Assembly: GCA_021811235.1 (NCBI GenBank)
Contig: JAJZPG010000003.1
Coordinates: 67,192-131,191, forward strand
Length of the DNA: 64,000 nucleotides
Reading direction: 5' to 3'
From: Pseudomonadota bacterium
GTDB taxonomy: Bacteria > Pseudomonadota > Gammaproteobacteria > Burkholderiales > Thiobacillaceae
Part shown: positions 19,712 through 30,204 of the stretch, piece after piece
How positions within the stretch are numbered: position 1 is the stretch's first letter
Layout of the letters: the number at the start of each line of letters is the position of its first letter
Position numbers and translations under genes: made by a program
The notes under the pieces: model-generated
Seen by the model: only the letters and a program-made list of their open reading frames with translations
Told to the model about the DNA's origin: nothing
Database searches by the model: none

Positions 19712-21448
19712 TTGCCCGTTCACCTTTGCAAACTCTTGCTCTTCCTTGCCGCGCTCGCCGCGCTGCCGGCGCACGCGCTGACGGTGGAGGTGCAGGCGTC
19801 CGATGAACTGAAGGCGCTGCTGGAGCAGCACCTGGAAACGGCGCGCGCGGCGCGGCTGGGCGACAAGCCGGATGCGGAGGAAATCGCGCGGCTGCAGCGG
19901 CAGAGCGAGCAGACGGCGCGCGACCTGCTGGCGACCGAGGGGTATTTCTCGCCGCGCATCGAGAGCAAGGTGGAGCCGGCGGGCGACGACTGGCGGGTGA
20001 CGTATCGGGTCGACGCCGGGCCGCGCGCCACGGTGCGCAGCGTGAAGTTCGCGTTCGCCGGCGAGCTCGCCACGCGCGAAAACGCAGCGGGCCTGCGCGG
20101 CCGCATCGAGCGCAACTTCGCTTTGCAGCCGGGCATGCCGTTCCGCCAGGCCGACTGGAATACGGCCAAACTGGGGGCGCTGCAGGCTTTGTTGCTGGCG
20201 CGTTACCCGGCGGCGCGCCTGGCGGCGAGCGAGGCGCGCGTCGATCCCGAGGCGCATGCCGCGGACCTGGCGCTGACGATCGACAGCGGACCGGCGTTCT
20301 TCTACGGCGCGCCGGTGATCAGCGGCAGCGAGCGCTATCCCGAATCGCTTATCCGCAACCTCAATCCGGCGAAGCCCGGCCGGCCCTATCGTCAGCAGGA
20401 TCTGATCGACTACCAGATGGCGCTGGAGGCGAGCGGCTATTACGCGCAGGCGACTGTGCGCATCGATCCTGATCCGGCCCAGGCGGCGGCGGTGCCGGTT
20501 CGCGTGGAGGTGATCGAGCGTCCTGAAAAGCGCTTCAGCGTGGGGGCGGGCATCAGCACCGACACGGGCGCGCGGGTGCAGGCGTCGTGGCTGCACCGCG
20601 ACATCCTCGACGAGGGCATGCGGCTGAAGCTCGAGACGCGGCTGGAAACCAAGAAGCAGACCGGGCTGGCGGAGCTGGCCTGGCCGCGCAACGCCAAGGG
20701 CTACGAAAACAGCCTCGGCGTGCAGCTGAAGCACGAGGACATCGAAGGCCAGGAGACGCGTTCCACGGTGCTCGCCGCCAAACGCAATCGCACGCGCGGG
20801 CAGATCGAGACGACGCTCACGCTGCAGTACCAGACCGAAGAGCAGACCGTCGGTGACGTGCTGAGCGCGCGCAACCAGGCGCTGTCCGCCAACTATGCGT
20901 GGACCCAGCGCACCATCGGGCGCGCGTTCTATCCGCGTCGCGGCTACGTGCTGACGCTGCAAGGCGGCGGTGCGGCCGCGGCGCTGCTGTCGGACACCAG
21001 CTTCATCCGCCTGTATGGCCGCCACACCCACTATTTCCGCGCCGGTGACAACGGCCGGCTGGTGCTGCGCGGCGAACTCGGCAGCGTGCTCGCCGACACG
21101 CGCGACGGCATTCCCACCGATTTCCTGTTCCGCGCCGGCGGCGACAATTCGGTGCGCGGCTACGCCTACCAGAGCCTGGGGAGAACGCTGGAAGGCGGGG
21201 TGGCGTCGGTGCGCTACCTCGCCACCGGCAGCGTCGAGTACAACTATTTCTTCAACCGCGACTGGGGCATGGCGCTGTTCGTCGACGCCGGCGACGCGGC
21301 CGACAGCCCGGGCGCGCTGTCGCCGGTGTTCGGCTATGGCGTCGGCGCGCGCTACCGTTCGCCGGTGGGGCCGGTCAACCTCGATCTCGCCTACGGCGAA
21401 GCCACCGACGAATTCCGCCTGCATTTCTCGCTCGGGGTGTCGTTTTGA
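19712..21448 (+). CDS. tamA: translocation and assembly module TamA (Omp85 family)
   Basis: POTRA-like N-terminus and C-terminal surface-antigen barrel (FLFRAGGDNSVRGYAYQSLG ... LHFSLGVSF). Confidence 0.92.
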   Translation: MPVHLCKLLLFLAALAALPAHALTVEVQASDELKALLEQHLETARAARLGDKPDAEEIARLQRQSEQTARDLLATEGYFSPRIESKVEPAGDDWRVTYRVDAGPRATVRSVKFAFAGELATRENAAGLRGRIERNFALQPGMPFRQADWNTAKLGALQALLLARYPAARLAASEARVDPEAHAADLALTIDSGPAFFYGAPVISGSERYPESLIRNLNPAKPGRPYRQQDLIDYQMALEASGYYAQATVRIDPDPAQAAAVPVRVEVIERPEKRFSVGAGISTDTGARVQASWLHRDILDEGMRLKLETRLETKKQTGLAELAWPRNAKGYENSLGVQLKHEDIEGQETRSTVLAAKRNRTRGQIETTLTLQYQTEEQTVGDVLSARNQALSANYAWTQRTIGRAFYPRRGYVLTLQGGGAAAALLSDTSFIRLYGRHTHYFRAGDNGRLVLRGELGSVLADTRDGIPTDFLFRAGGDNSVRGYAYQSLGRTLEGGVASVRYLATGSVEYNYFFNRDWGMALFVDAGDAADSPGALSPVFGYGVGARYRSPVGPVNLDLAYGEATDEFRLHFSLGVSF

Positions 21449-24400
21449 GGCGCGCCATCCGGACGCTGGCCGGCGTGGTCGCCGTGCTGGGCGCGCTCGT
21501 CGCCGCAGGCGTTTTCCTGGCGGGCACGGCGACCGGTTTCCGCTGGCTGACCGATGCGGCGGCGACGCTGAGCGGACAGCGCGTGCAGTTCGACGGCGTC
21601 GACGGCCATCTCGGCGCGCCGCTGTCCATCCGCAAGCTGACGCTCGCCAGTGAGATGCGGCGCATCGAGATCGACGACCTCCGCCTGGAATGGCGGCCGC
21701 GCGCACTGTGGCAGCGGCGGCTGGAGGTCGACCTGCTCGCCGCACGCAGCCTGCGGGTGACGGTGCTGAAAAAGGACACCACGCCGCCGACGCTGCCGGC
21801 GAGCCTGCGCCTGCCGCTCGACGTGCAGGTGCACGCCGTCGACCTGGCGCGGCTGGAGGTCGTCGACGCCGGCAGCACACTCGTGTTCACGGACCTGCGC
21901 GGCCGGCTCGACGACGACGGCACGCGCTATCGCGTGACGCTGGCGAATGCGGGCACGTCGTGGGCCGAGCTGCAGGGACAGGCCGAAATCGGCAAGGACG
22001 CGCCGTTCGCCGTGCAGGGGCGCATCGACGCCGCGCGCAGCGAGCCGGTGCCGGTTGTCGCGCAGTTGGGGCTCGACGGCACGCTGGCGGCGTTGCAGTT
22101 CCGCCTCGACGCCCGCGCCGAGGCGATGATGCTGATGGCGAGCGGCGAGGCCGCGCCGTTCGCCAAGGTGCGCCTGCCCAGGCTGCTGGTGGCGGGCGAG
22201 GGCATCGACCCGCGCTTGTTCGTGGCGGGCGCGCCGGCCGCCGACCTGGCGTTTTCCGGCGTGTTCGAAGGACGCGCGGGCGAACGCCTGCTCGGCACCT
22301 TCAGCGTCAGCAACCGCCTGGCCGGCCGGTTCGACCAGCAGCGCCTGCCACTCGCCAACCTGACCGGGGCGGTGGCGGGCGATCTCGCGCAGGCCGATTT
22401 CAGCGCGCTCCTGATCGACCTCGGCGCGGCCGGCCAACTGACGGGCCGCGGCCAATGGCGCGACGGGCGTTTCGCGCTGCATCTCGCCAGCCCGCGTCTC
22501 GATCTTGCGGGGCTGCACCGCGATCTCCACGCCACGCGCCTCGCCACGACGCTGAAGCTCAGCGGCGACGCGGCCAGCCAGTCGCTCGACGCCGAGGTGA
22601 GCGAGGCCTGGGGGCAGGGCCGCTTCACGCTGACGCATAGCGCCGCCGCACTGCAACTGGTCGCGGCGAATTTCAGCGGGCAGGCCGGGCACCTGGAGGC
22701 CACAGGCATCTTGAAGCTCGACGCCAGCCGCGCGTTCGTTGCCAGCTTCGATGCCGCTCAGATCAACCCGGCGCGCTTCGGCAGCTTCCCGCGCGGGCGG
22801 CTGAATGCGCGCGGCGAGGCGAGCGGCGCGCTGGCGCCGGAACTGCGGCTGCAGGCGCAGTTCACCCTGCCGCCGGGCGAGCTCGAAGGGCGTCCGGTGA
22901 AGGGGCAGGGCCGTCTGCGCATCGAACAGCGCCATCTGGCCGATGCCGACGTCGACCTGGACCTGGCCGGCAACCAGGCGAAGCTGAAAGGCGCATACGG
23001 GCGTGCCGGCGATCGCCTGACCTGGGATGTCGACGCGCCGGCGCTGGCGCGCCTGAACCTCGGCCTCGCCGGCCGGCTCACCAGCACCGGCAGCGTCAGC
23101 GGCGACCCCCGGCAGCCGCAGATCAAGGCACAGCTGGCCGCCAGCGGCCTGCGTCTGCCGGGCGAGATCGCGGCAGACAGCGTGGCTTTGCAGCTCGACC
23201 TGCAGGCCGTTGCGAACGGCGCGTTCAACGGCACGCTCGACGCCCGAGGCGTGCGTCTCGCCGGGCAATCCCTGCAGGCGCTGCACGCGGACCTGCAGGG
23301 CCGCCGCAACGCGCATGCGCTGGCGCTCGACGCGCGCCTGCCCGACTGGCGGATGACGGCGAATCTGGCGGGCGGGCTCGACGAGAATCTGGTCTGGCGC
23401 GGGCAGCTGCGGCAGGCCGCAGTCGACGGCGCGTGGCCGATGCGGCTGAGCGCGCCGGCCACGCTGCTGCTGTCGCGCGAGCGGCAGCAGGTGGAAGGGC
23501 TTGCGGCGACGCTCGCCGGCGGCCAGATCAGCGTGGCGCAGTTCGACCGCCAGGGCGCGCAGCTGACCACGCGCGGCAGCCTCGCCAGCCTGCCGCTGGC
23601 GCCGCTGCTCGGCCTGCTGGAACAGGCGCCGCCGTTCAGCACCGACCTGCGGATCAACGGCGACTGGGCGTTGCGCGCCGGCAGTGCGCTCGACGGCACA
23701 CTGCGGCTGCGCCGCCAGAGTGGCGACGTGCGCCTGAAGGACCCGGCGATGAATGTGGGGCTGACTGCGCTGGTGCTGGAAGCGCGCGCCGAGGGCAGCC
23801 GGGTGACTGCGCATCTCGAAGTGGATACCCGCGAGGCCGGCCAGGTGCGTGCGGATGGGCAGGCGACGCTGGTGCGGGAAGGCGCGGGCTTCATCCTGCC
23901 GCGCAGTGCGCCGCTGGGCTGGACGGCGCGGGTCGACGTGCCCGACCTGCGCCTGGCCCGGGCGTTCCTGCCGCTTGGCGTGCGCGCCGACGCGCGCCTG
24001 GCCGCCCGGCTGAGTGGCAGCGGCAGCCTGGCGGCGCCGCGCATCGACGGGCGGATCGACGCCGACAGGATCCGCTTCGCCATGCCGCAGGAGGGCATCG
24101 CGATCACCGGCGGTACGCTCGCTCTGGTCCTGGCCGATGACCGGGTGCGGGTGCAGGCAGGCGAATTGAAGGGCAGCAGCGGGCGCGTCGTGGTGAGCGG
24201 CGAGGCGCAGCTGAGGAATCCGCAGGCGGGGTTGCTGCTGACGTTCGAAAAGTTCGCCGCCAGCAACCGCAGCGATCGTCGCGTGATCGTGTCCGGCGTC
24301 ACCCGCCTCAATCTCGACCCCCGGCGACTGCAGCTTACCGGCGAACTCACGGCCGACCGGGCCCGTCTCGAAATGCCCGAGGCGAGCCGCCCCCGGTTGT

Positions 24401-25221
24401 CGGACGACGTGGTGGTCGTCGGCCGGGCGCCACGCGAAAAACCGGCGGCGCAGCGTTTTCCGCTGGCGCTCGATCTGCAACTCGGGCTGGGCGACGATTT
24501 CCTGTTCAAGGGCGCCGGGCTCGACGTGAGGCTGGGCGGCAAGCTGCGCGTGTTCACCGTGGATCAGGCGCTCCCTCCGGACCGCCCGCAGGGCGGGCGT
24601 CCGGCCTACCCTTCGCAGACGCTGCGCGGCGAGGGCACGATCCAGGTGGAAGAAGGACGCTATGCCGCCTATGCGCAGAGGCTCGACATCGAGCGCGGCG
24701 TGCTGCGATTCACCGGGCCGCTCGACAATCCTGGACTCGACGTGCTGGCCGTGCGCACCACGCCGAGTGTCAAGGTGGGCGTGCTGGTCGGCGGCACGGT
24801 CCAGCATCCGGTGGTCAAGCTCTATTCCGATCCGCCGCTGCCCGACACCGAAAAGCTCGCCTGGCTGGTGCTGGGACATGGGCTGGAAAACAGCGGACAG
24901 CAGGAATTCGTGCTGCTGCAGGTGGCGGCCGGTGCGCTGCTGTCCCAGGCCGAGTCGGTGAATCTCCAGGCGAAACTGGCCGACTCGCTGGGCATCGACA
25001 GCTTCGATGTGCGCTCGGGCGGCGGGGAAGACCTCACCAGCACCGTGGTCAGCGTCGGCAAGCGCCTTTCCTCCCGCGCGACCCTCTCGTATGAGCAAAG
25101 CCTCGACGGCCTGAGCCAGGTGGTCAAGGTGTTGTACCAGCTGACGCCGCATGTGCGGCTGGAGGCGCAGGCGGGGCAGCAAAGCAGCTTCGATGCGTTC
25201 TATACGCTGGAGTACGACTGA
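21445..25221 (+). CDS. tamB: translocation and assembly module TamB (DUF490)
   Basis: 1258 aa, N-terminal TM helix, C-terminal DUF490-like region (LPDTEKLAWLVLGHGLENSG); overlaps the tamA stop. Confidence 0.92.
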   Translation: MRRAIRTLAGVVAVLGALVAAGVFLAGTATGFRWLTDAAATLSGQRVQFDGVDGHLGAPLSIRKLTLASEMRRIEIDDLRLEWRPRALWQRRLEVDLLAARSLRVTVLKKDTTPPTLPASLRLPLDVQVHAVDLARLEVVDAGSTLVFTDLRGRLDDDGTRYRVTLANAGTSWAELQGQAEIGKDAPFAVQGRIDAARSEPVPVVAQLGLDGTLAALQFRLDARAEAMMLMASGEAAPFAKVRLPRLLVAGEGIDPRLFVAGAPAADLAFSGVFEGRAGERLLGTFSVSNRLAGRFDQQRLPLANLTGAVAGDLAQADFSALLIDLGAAGQLTGRGQWRDGRFALHLASPRLDLAGLHRDLHATRLATTLKLSGDAASQSLDAEVSEAWGQGRFTLTHSAAALQLVAANFSGQAGHLEATGILKLDASRAFVASFDAAQINPARFGSFPRGRLNARGEASGALAPELRLQAQFTLPPGELEGRPVKGQGRLRIEQRHLADADVDLDLAGNQAKLKGAYGRAGDRLTWDVDAPALARLNLGLAGRLTSTGSVSGDPRQPQIKAQLAASGLRLPGEIAADSVALQLDLQAVANGAFNGTLDARGVRLAGQSLQALHADLQGRRNAHALALDARLPDWRMTANLAGGLDENLVWRGQLRQAAVDGAWPMRLSAPATLLLSRERQQVEGLAATLAGGQISVAQFDRQGAQLTTRGSLASLPLAPLLGLLEQAPPFSTDLRINGDWALRAGSALDGTLRLRRQSGDVRLKDPAMNVGLTALVLEARAEGSRVTAHLEVDTREAGQVRADGQATLVREGAGFILPRSAPLGWTARVDVPDLRLARAFLPLGVRADARLAARLSGSGSLAAPRIDGRIDADRIRFAMPQEGIAITGGTLALVLADDRVRVQAGELKGSSGRVVVSGEAQLRNPQAGLLLTFEKFAASNRSDRRVIVSGVTRLNLDPRRLQLTGELTADRARLEMPEASRPRLSDDVVVVGRAPREKPAAQRFPLALDLQLGLGDDFLFKGAGLDVRLGGKLRVFTVDQALPPDRPQGGRPAYPSQTLRGEGTIQVEEGRYAAYAQRLDIERGVLRFTGPLDNPGLDVLAVRTTPSVKVGVLVGGTVQHPVVKLYSDPPLPDTEKLAWLVLGHGLENSGQQEFVLLQVAAGALLSQAESVNLQAKLADSLGIDSFDVRSGGGEDLTSTVVSVGKRLSSRATLSYEQSLDGLSQVVKVLYQLTPHVRLEAQAGQQSSFDAFYTLEYD

Positions 25222-25450
25222 CCAAAGCCGGTCCCCGAAGGACGCGAAGCGAATGAAATCGTGCCGGATGTGGCCTGGCCCGCAGTCTTGCGCGACGGAT
25301 TTCGGGTTCTTCGTGCCCTTCGTGCGCCAATTGCGCGTTGTGGCTGAATCGGCCAAATCCCGATGTTAGAATCCGGCGCATGTCCGAACTTCGCATCACC
25401 GCCCTGAATGTTCCGCGCCGGCTGACTGCCCTGTCCGGAGGCGCTCGCTG

Positions 25451-26194
25451 ATGCGCATCCTGCTGTCCAACGACGATGGGTATTTCGCGCCCGGCCTCGC
25501 TGCGCTGGCGCAGGCGCTGGCGCCGCTCGCCGACATCACCGTGGTGGCACCCGAGCGTGATCGCAGTGGCGCCTCCAATTCGCTTACCCTCGACCGGCCC
25601 TTGATGCTGCGCCAGGCACCGAGCGGTTTCCACTACGTCAACGGCACGCCGACGGATTGCGTACATCTGGCTGTCACCGGCATGCTCGACCATATGCCCG
25701 ACATGGTGATTTCCGGCATCAATCATGGCGCCAACATGGGCGACGACACCATCTATTCGGGCACCGTCGCCGCCGCCACCGAAGGCTATCTGCTGGGCAT
25801 CCCGTCGATCGCGGTGTCGCTCGCCAACCATAACGCGCTGCACTTCGGCACCGCCGCGCGGGTGGTGGTCGATCTGGTGCAGCGCATCCAGGCCAGTCCG
25901 CCCACCGAGCCGATGCTGCTCAACGTCAACGTGCCGGACCGTGCGTGGGATGAGCTGGCCGGCCTCAGCGTGACCCGCCTGGGCAAGCGTCACAAGGCCG
26001 AGTCGGTGGTGAAGACCACCAACCCGCGCGGCCAGGTCGTCTACTGGGTGGGTGCCGCCGGCGCCGCGCAGGACGCGGGCGAGGGCACCGATTTCCACGC
26101 CGTGGCCAACGGCTTCGTTTCGATTACTCCGCTGCAAATGGACTTGACCCGTTTCAGCCAGATGGACAGTGTCAACAAATGGTTGAAACCATGA
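25451..26194 (+). CDS. surE: 5'/3'-nucleotidase SurE
   Basis: [23 protein letters not shown]...[22 protein letters not shown]. Confidence 0.97.
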   Translation: MRILLSNDDGYFAPGLAALAQALAPLADITVVAPERDRSGASNSLTLDRPLMLRQAPSGFHYVNGTPTDCVHLAVTGMLDHMPDMVISGINHGANMGDDTIYSGTVAAATEGYLLGIPSIAVSLANHNALHFGTAARVVVDLVQRIQASPPTEPMLLNVNVPDRAWDELAGLSVTRLGKRHKAESVVKTTNPRGQVVYWVGAAGAAQDAGEGTDFHAVANGFVSITPLQMDLTRFSQMDSVNKWLKP

Positions 26195-26859
26195 ATTCCC
26201 GCGCCGGCATCGGCATGACCTCGGCGCGCACGCGTGGCCGCATGGTCGAGCGCCTGCGCGAGCAGGGCATCAAGGACGAGATCGTGCTGGCGGCGATGGG
26301 CGCGGTGCCACGCCACTTGTTCGTCGACCAGGCGCTGGAGTCGCGCGCCTACGAGGACACCGCGCTGCCGATCGGCTTCGGCCAGACGATCTCCAACCCC
26401 TACATCGTCGCGCGCATGGCCGAATTGGCGCGCCACGGCGAGAACGGCCAGGGCCGCGCGCTCGGCCGTGTGCTCGAGATCGGTCTGGGCTGCGGCTACC
26501 AGGCAGCCGTGCTGGGCAAGCTCGCGCGCGAGGTGGTGTCGATGGAGCGCATCGCCCAGCTGGTCGGCAAGACCCGGGCGCGCCTGCGCGAACTGCGGGT
26601 CAACAACGTCAAGCCCAAGCACGGCGACGGCATGCACGGGGCCAGGGATTTCGCGCCGTTCGACGCCATCGTGATCGCGGCCGCGTTCGCCGAGGTGCCG
26701 CAGGAATTGCTGGCCCAGCTGGCTGACGGCGGGCGGCTGGTGATGCCGCTCGGCAACGCCACCCAGACGCTGTGCGTGGTCGAGCGTCAGGGCGAGGCCT
26801 TCAACGAACGCCTGCTCGAAGGGGTGAAGTTCGTCCCCCTGTTGCCGGGGGTCGCATGA
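26191..26859 (+). CDS. pcm: protein-L-isoaspartate O-methyltransferase
   Basis: [29 protein letters not shown]; gene order surE-pcm-nlpD-rpoS. Confidence 0.94.
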   Translation: MNSRAGIGMTSARTRGRMVERLREQGIKDEIVLAAMGAVPRHLFVDQALESRAYEDTALPIGFGQTISNPYIVARMAELARHGENGQGRALGRVLEIGLGCGYQAAVLGKLAREVVSMERIAQLVGKTRARLRELRVNNVKPKHGDGMHGARDFAPFDAIVIAAAFAEVPQELLAQLADGGRLVMPLGNATQTLCVVERQGEAFNERLLEGVKFVPLLPGVA

Positions 26860-27764
26860 CGGGAGCGGCAGCCGGCTACTTCAGGGGGCTGGGGCTCGGC
26901 ATGCTGCTGCTGGGGCTGGCGGGCTGCACCACGTCCGTCCCCGCGCCGGTGAGCGATCGCACTTCGGCGCGCACCGCCGGCAAAACCGATGCGCGTCCGG
27001 TCACGCCGCAGATCGCGCCGTCGACCAACGGCCTGCATACCGTGCAGCGCGGCGACACCTTGTACGCCATCGCCTTCGCCAACGGCCTCGATCACCGCGA
27101 GATCGCCATCTGGAACCGGCTCGAATCGCCCGACCTGATCCTGGTCGGCCAGGTGCTGCGGCTGACGCCGCCGCCGGGCGCGGTCGAGATCAGGCCGCTC
27201 GACGACGAGCCGGCGCCGAGCGCGCAGCCGCTCGCCGAGCCGGTCGTGCTGCGCGAGCCGCAGGCGGTGCTGCTGCCGTATTCCGAAGCCAACTGGGCGC
27301 AGGTTTCGGGCGCCCGCCCGGCGGTGGCGGCGGCGCCCAAGCCGGCATCGCCTGCTCCCGCTCCCGCCGTGGCGGCGCCCGCCGCCGGCGCATCCTTCGA
27401 CGGCTGGCTGTGGCCGGCCGACGGCACCCTGGCGGGCCGTTTCGGCGCAGCCGGCGGCAAGGGCATCGACATCGCCGGGACGCGCAATGCGCCGGTGAAA
27501 GCGGTGGCGCCCGGCAAGGTGGTCTACAGCGGCAGCGGCCTGCGCGGCTACGGGCGGCTGCTCATCGTCAAGCATGCGGGCGAATATCTGTCCGCCTACG
27601 CACACAACGAAACGATCCTGGTGAAGGAAGGCGACACGGTGACGGCCGGCCAGAGGATCGCCCTGATGGGCGACAGCGATGCCGACCGGGTGAAACTGCA
27701 TTTCGAGATCCGCCGATACGGCAAACCGCTTGACCCCCTGAACTATCTGCCGGAGCGTTCATGA
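26856..27764 (+). CDS. nlpD: LysM/M23 peptidase-domain lipoprotein, NlpD-like
   Basis: Lipobox [10 protein letters not shown], Lys[21 protein letters not shown]23 domain [38 protein letters not shown]. Confidence 0.93.
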   Translation: MTGAAAGYFRGLGLGMLLLGLAGCTTSVPAPVSDRTSARTAGKTDARPVTPQIAPSTNGLHTVQRGDTLYAIAFANGLDHREIAIWNRLESPDLILVGQVLRLTPPPGAVEIRPLDDEPAPSAQPLAEPVVLREPQAVLLPYSEANWAQVSGARPAVAAAPKPASPAPAPAVAAPAAGASFDGWLWPADGTLAGRFGAAGGKGIDIAGTRNAPVKAVAPGKVVYSGSGLRGYGRLLIVKHAGEYLSAYAHNETILVKEGDTVTAGQRIALMGDSDADRVKLHFEIRRYGKPLDPLNYLPERS

Positions 27765-28717
27765 GCCGCGAACCCAGCGATGAATCGGATGACCTGAGAC
27801 CCGACGAGGAAGCCGAAAACGAGGCCGAAGCCGAACAGCAGGCGGGCGACAGCAACGAGGACCTGGCGTCGGCCATCCTCGACGAACCGCAGGTCGACGT
27901 CACCCAGCTGTATCTCAACGAGATCGGCCAGGCGCCGTTGCTGACCGCGGAAGAGGAAGTCGCGCTGGCGCGGCGCACCGTGCAGGGCGATTTCGAGGCG
28001 CGCCAGACCATGATCGAGCGCAACCTGCGCCTGGTGGTCAACATCGCCAAGCACTACGCCAACCGCGGGCTGACCCTGCTCGACCTGGTGGAGGAGGGCA
28101 ACCTCGGCCTGATCCACGCGCTGGAAAAATTCGACCCCGAGCGCGGCTTCCGCTTTTCCACCTACGCCACCTGGTGGATCCGCCAGAACATCGAGCGCGC
28201 GATCATGAACCAGTCGCGCACCATTCGCCTGCCGGTGCACATCATCAAGGAACTCAACATCTACCTGCGCGCGCAGCGCCACCTGGAAACGCACGGCGTC
28301 ACCGACCCCACGTCGGACGACATCGCCGCGCTGACCGGGCATCCGGTCGAGGACGTGCGCCGCATCATGCAGCTGAACGAGCGGGTCGCCTCGCTCGACG
28401 CGCCGCTCGACGTCGATCCCACGCTGTCGCTGGGCGAGGCGATCGCCGACGACAACGCGCACCTGCCGGACGAGATGCTGCAGCTGGAGGAAATCGAGCA
28501 CCACGTCCACGAATGGCTGGGCCAGCTCAACGACAAGCAGCGTTGGGTGATCGAGCGCCGTTTCGGCTTGAACGGCTGCGAGTCCTGCACGCTGGAGGAC
28601 CTGGCGCTGGAATTGCAGGTGACCCGCGAGCGGGTGCGGCAGATCCAGATGGAATCCCTGCGCGTGTTGCGGCAACTGCTGCGGCGGCGCGGCGTGTCCA
28701 AGGACGAGCTGTTCTGA
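27761..28717 (+). CDS. rpoS: RNA polymerase sigma factor RpoS
   Basis: LYLNEIGQAPLLTAEEEVALARRTVQGD...FRFSTYATWWIRQNIERAIMNQSRTIRLPVHIIKELN. Confidence 0.95.
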   Translation: MSREPSDESDDLRPDEEAENEAEAEQQAGDSNEDLASAILDEPQVDVTQLYLNEIGQAPLLTAEEEVALARRTVQGDFEARQTMIERNLRLVVNIAKHYANRGLTLLDLVEEGNLGLIHALEKFDPERGFRFSTYATWWIRQNIERAIMNQSRTIRLPVHIIKELNIYLRAQRHLETHGVTDPTSDDIAALTGHPVEDVRRIMQLNERVASLDAPLDVDPTLSLGEAIADDNAHLPDEMLQLEEIEHHVHEWLGQLNDKQRWVIERRFGLNGCESCTLEDLALELQVTRERVRQIQMESLRVLRQLLRRRGVSKDELF

Positions 28718-28736
28718 CCCCTCGCCGGGGCGTGCC

Positions 28737-29399
28737 ATGGCCGACATCGACTGGTCGCAGATCGACACCGTCTTCCTCGACATGGACGGCACCCTGCTCG
28801 ATCTTCATTTCGACAACCATTTCTGGCGCGAGCACATGCCGCGCCGCTACGCCGAATACCACGGGCTCGACGAAGCGGCGGCGCGCGCGCACCTCGACGC
28901 GCATTACGAACGCCACGCCGGCACGCTCAACTGGTACTGCCTCGATTTCTGGAGCAGCGAGCTCGCGCTCGACATCGTGCAGCTGAAGGAGGAGGTGGCT
29001 CACCTGATCGCGGTGCGCCCCGACGTGCCGGCTTTCCTGCAGGCGGTGCGCGCATCCGGCCGGCGCGTGGTGATGGTGACCAACGCCCACCCCAAGAGCC
29101 TCGGCCTGAAGATGCGCGAGACCGGCATCGAGCGCTATTTCGACGCGCTGATCTCGTCGCACCAGGTTGGTCTGCCCAAGGAGCATCCGGACTTCTGGCA
29201 GGCGCTGCAGGCGATCGAGCCGTTCGACAAGACGCGCACCCTGTTCGTCGACGACAGCCTGCCGGTGCTGGAGAGCGCCCAGGCCTACGGCATTACGCAG
29301 CTGCTGGCGGTGTGCAATCCGGATTCGCGGCAGCCGCACAAGGATTGCGGAGAGTTCATGGCGATCACGAGTTTCGGGCAGGTGATGCCGGTGGCGTGA
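28737..29399 (+). CDS. HAD-family hydrolase (GMP/IMP nucleotidase YrfG-like)
   Basis: FLDMDGTLLDLHFDNHFWREHMPRRYAEYHGL; HAD motifs. Confidence 0.9.
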   Translation: MADIDWSQIDTVFLDMDGTLLDLHFDNHFWREHMPRRYAEYHGLDEAAARAHLDAHYERHAGTLNWYCLDFWSSELALDIVQLKEEVAHLIAVRPDVPAFLQAVRASGRRVVMVTNAHPKSLGLKMRETGIERYFDALISSHQVGLPKEHPDFWQALQAIEPFDKTRTLFVDDSLPVLESAQAYGITQLLAVCNPDSRQPHKDCGEFMAITSFGQVMPVA

Positions 29400-29493
29400 G
29401 CCGTCATTGCGAGGCGCGTAGCGCCGAAGCAATCCAGTTGGGGGCAGCCGCGAAGCACGTCCGAGTAGCCAGGCTTTCTGTAACCTGAGATTC

Positions 29494-29518
29494 GTTGGCC
29501 GGGCTACCCCCGGCCAAC
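29494..29518. repeat. perfect 10-bp inverted repeat, 5-nt loop
   Basis: GTTGGCCGGG-CTACC-CCCGGCCAAC. Confidence 0.9.
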
Positions 29519-29641
29519 GGTCAGCAGTCTTGCGAGCGTCCCAACTACAACGATCAGCCCTTCGACAGCGCCCGCAAGGGGTACGCCGGTGGGTCCCCGC
29601 CTTTGCGCGGCGACCCTTCCGCAGGCTCAGTGCGAATGAGA

Positions 29642-30025
29642 CTAGCCCGCCGGCTCGATCAACACCGCCGCCCCGACCTTGCGGCCCTCGCTGGCGAGGA
29701 TGTTGTAGGTGCGGCAGAGCGCGCCGAGGTCCATCACTTCCAGACCGATGCGCGCGTCCACCAGCGAACGCGTGAGCGAGGGGTGGGGGAAACGCAGGCG
29801 GGCGCCGGTTCCCAGCAGCAGGATGTCGAGTTCACGGCGCGCCACCCATTCGAAATGGGCGGCGGTGAGGGCGCCGAAATCGAGGCCGGCCCACGGCGCG
29901 ACCTCGACGCCGGCGGCGGTCAGCAGCAGGCTGGCTTCATGGCGCTGGCCGTTGATGAGGACGTGGTCGGTGCCGTAGCCGGTGAACAGCAGCAGGCTGG
30001 CGTCGGAGTTCAGGTGCAGCTTCAT
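29642..30025 (-). CDS. Mth938-like domain (DUF498) protein
   Basis: MKLHLNSDASLLLFTGYGTDHVLINGQRHEASLLLTAAGVEVAPW. Confidence 0.85.
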   Translation of the reverse strand: MKLHLNSDASLLLFTGYGTDHVLINGQRHEASLLLTAAGVEVAPWAGLDFGALTAAHFEWVARRELDILLLGTGARLRFPHPSLTRSLVDARIGLEVMDLGALCRTYNILASEGRKVGAAVLIEPAG

Positions 30026-30204
30026 GATCGAACCTTAGCAGATTCCCCGGTGGCGGGAACGGGCCCGCGCATGGCCGGGATGCGCGCCATGACGCCCTTT
30101 CTGTTTGCCGGGTCCGGGCGCCTCCGGTAAAATCAGCCCTTTTCCAAGGCCTTGTTTTGCCTTGATTGTTGCCCCAATTTTCTTCTGCCCACCGGGAAAT
30201 CACT

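Noticed and set aside
19388-21880. 830-aa minus-strand ORF
   Set aside because: Antisense to tamA; composition artefact.
21391-25356. 1321-aa minus-strand ORF
   Set aside because: Antisense shadow ORF of tamB: low-complexity Arg/Gln/His/Ala-rich translation with no domain, typical of high-GC reverse-frame artefacts.
25451-28717. surE-pcm-nlpD-rpoS cluster as a novel system
   Set aside because: Same conserved gene order as the well-known gammaproteobacterial stationary-phase locus.
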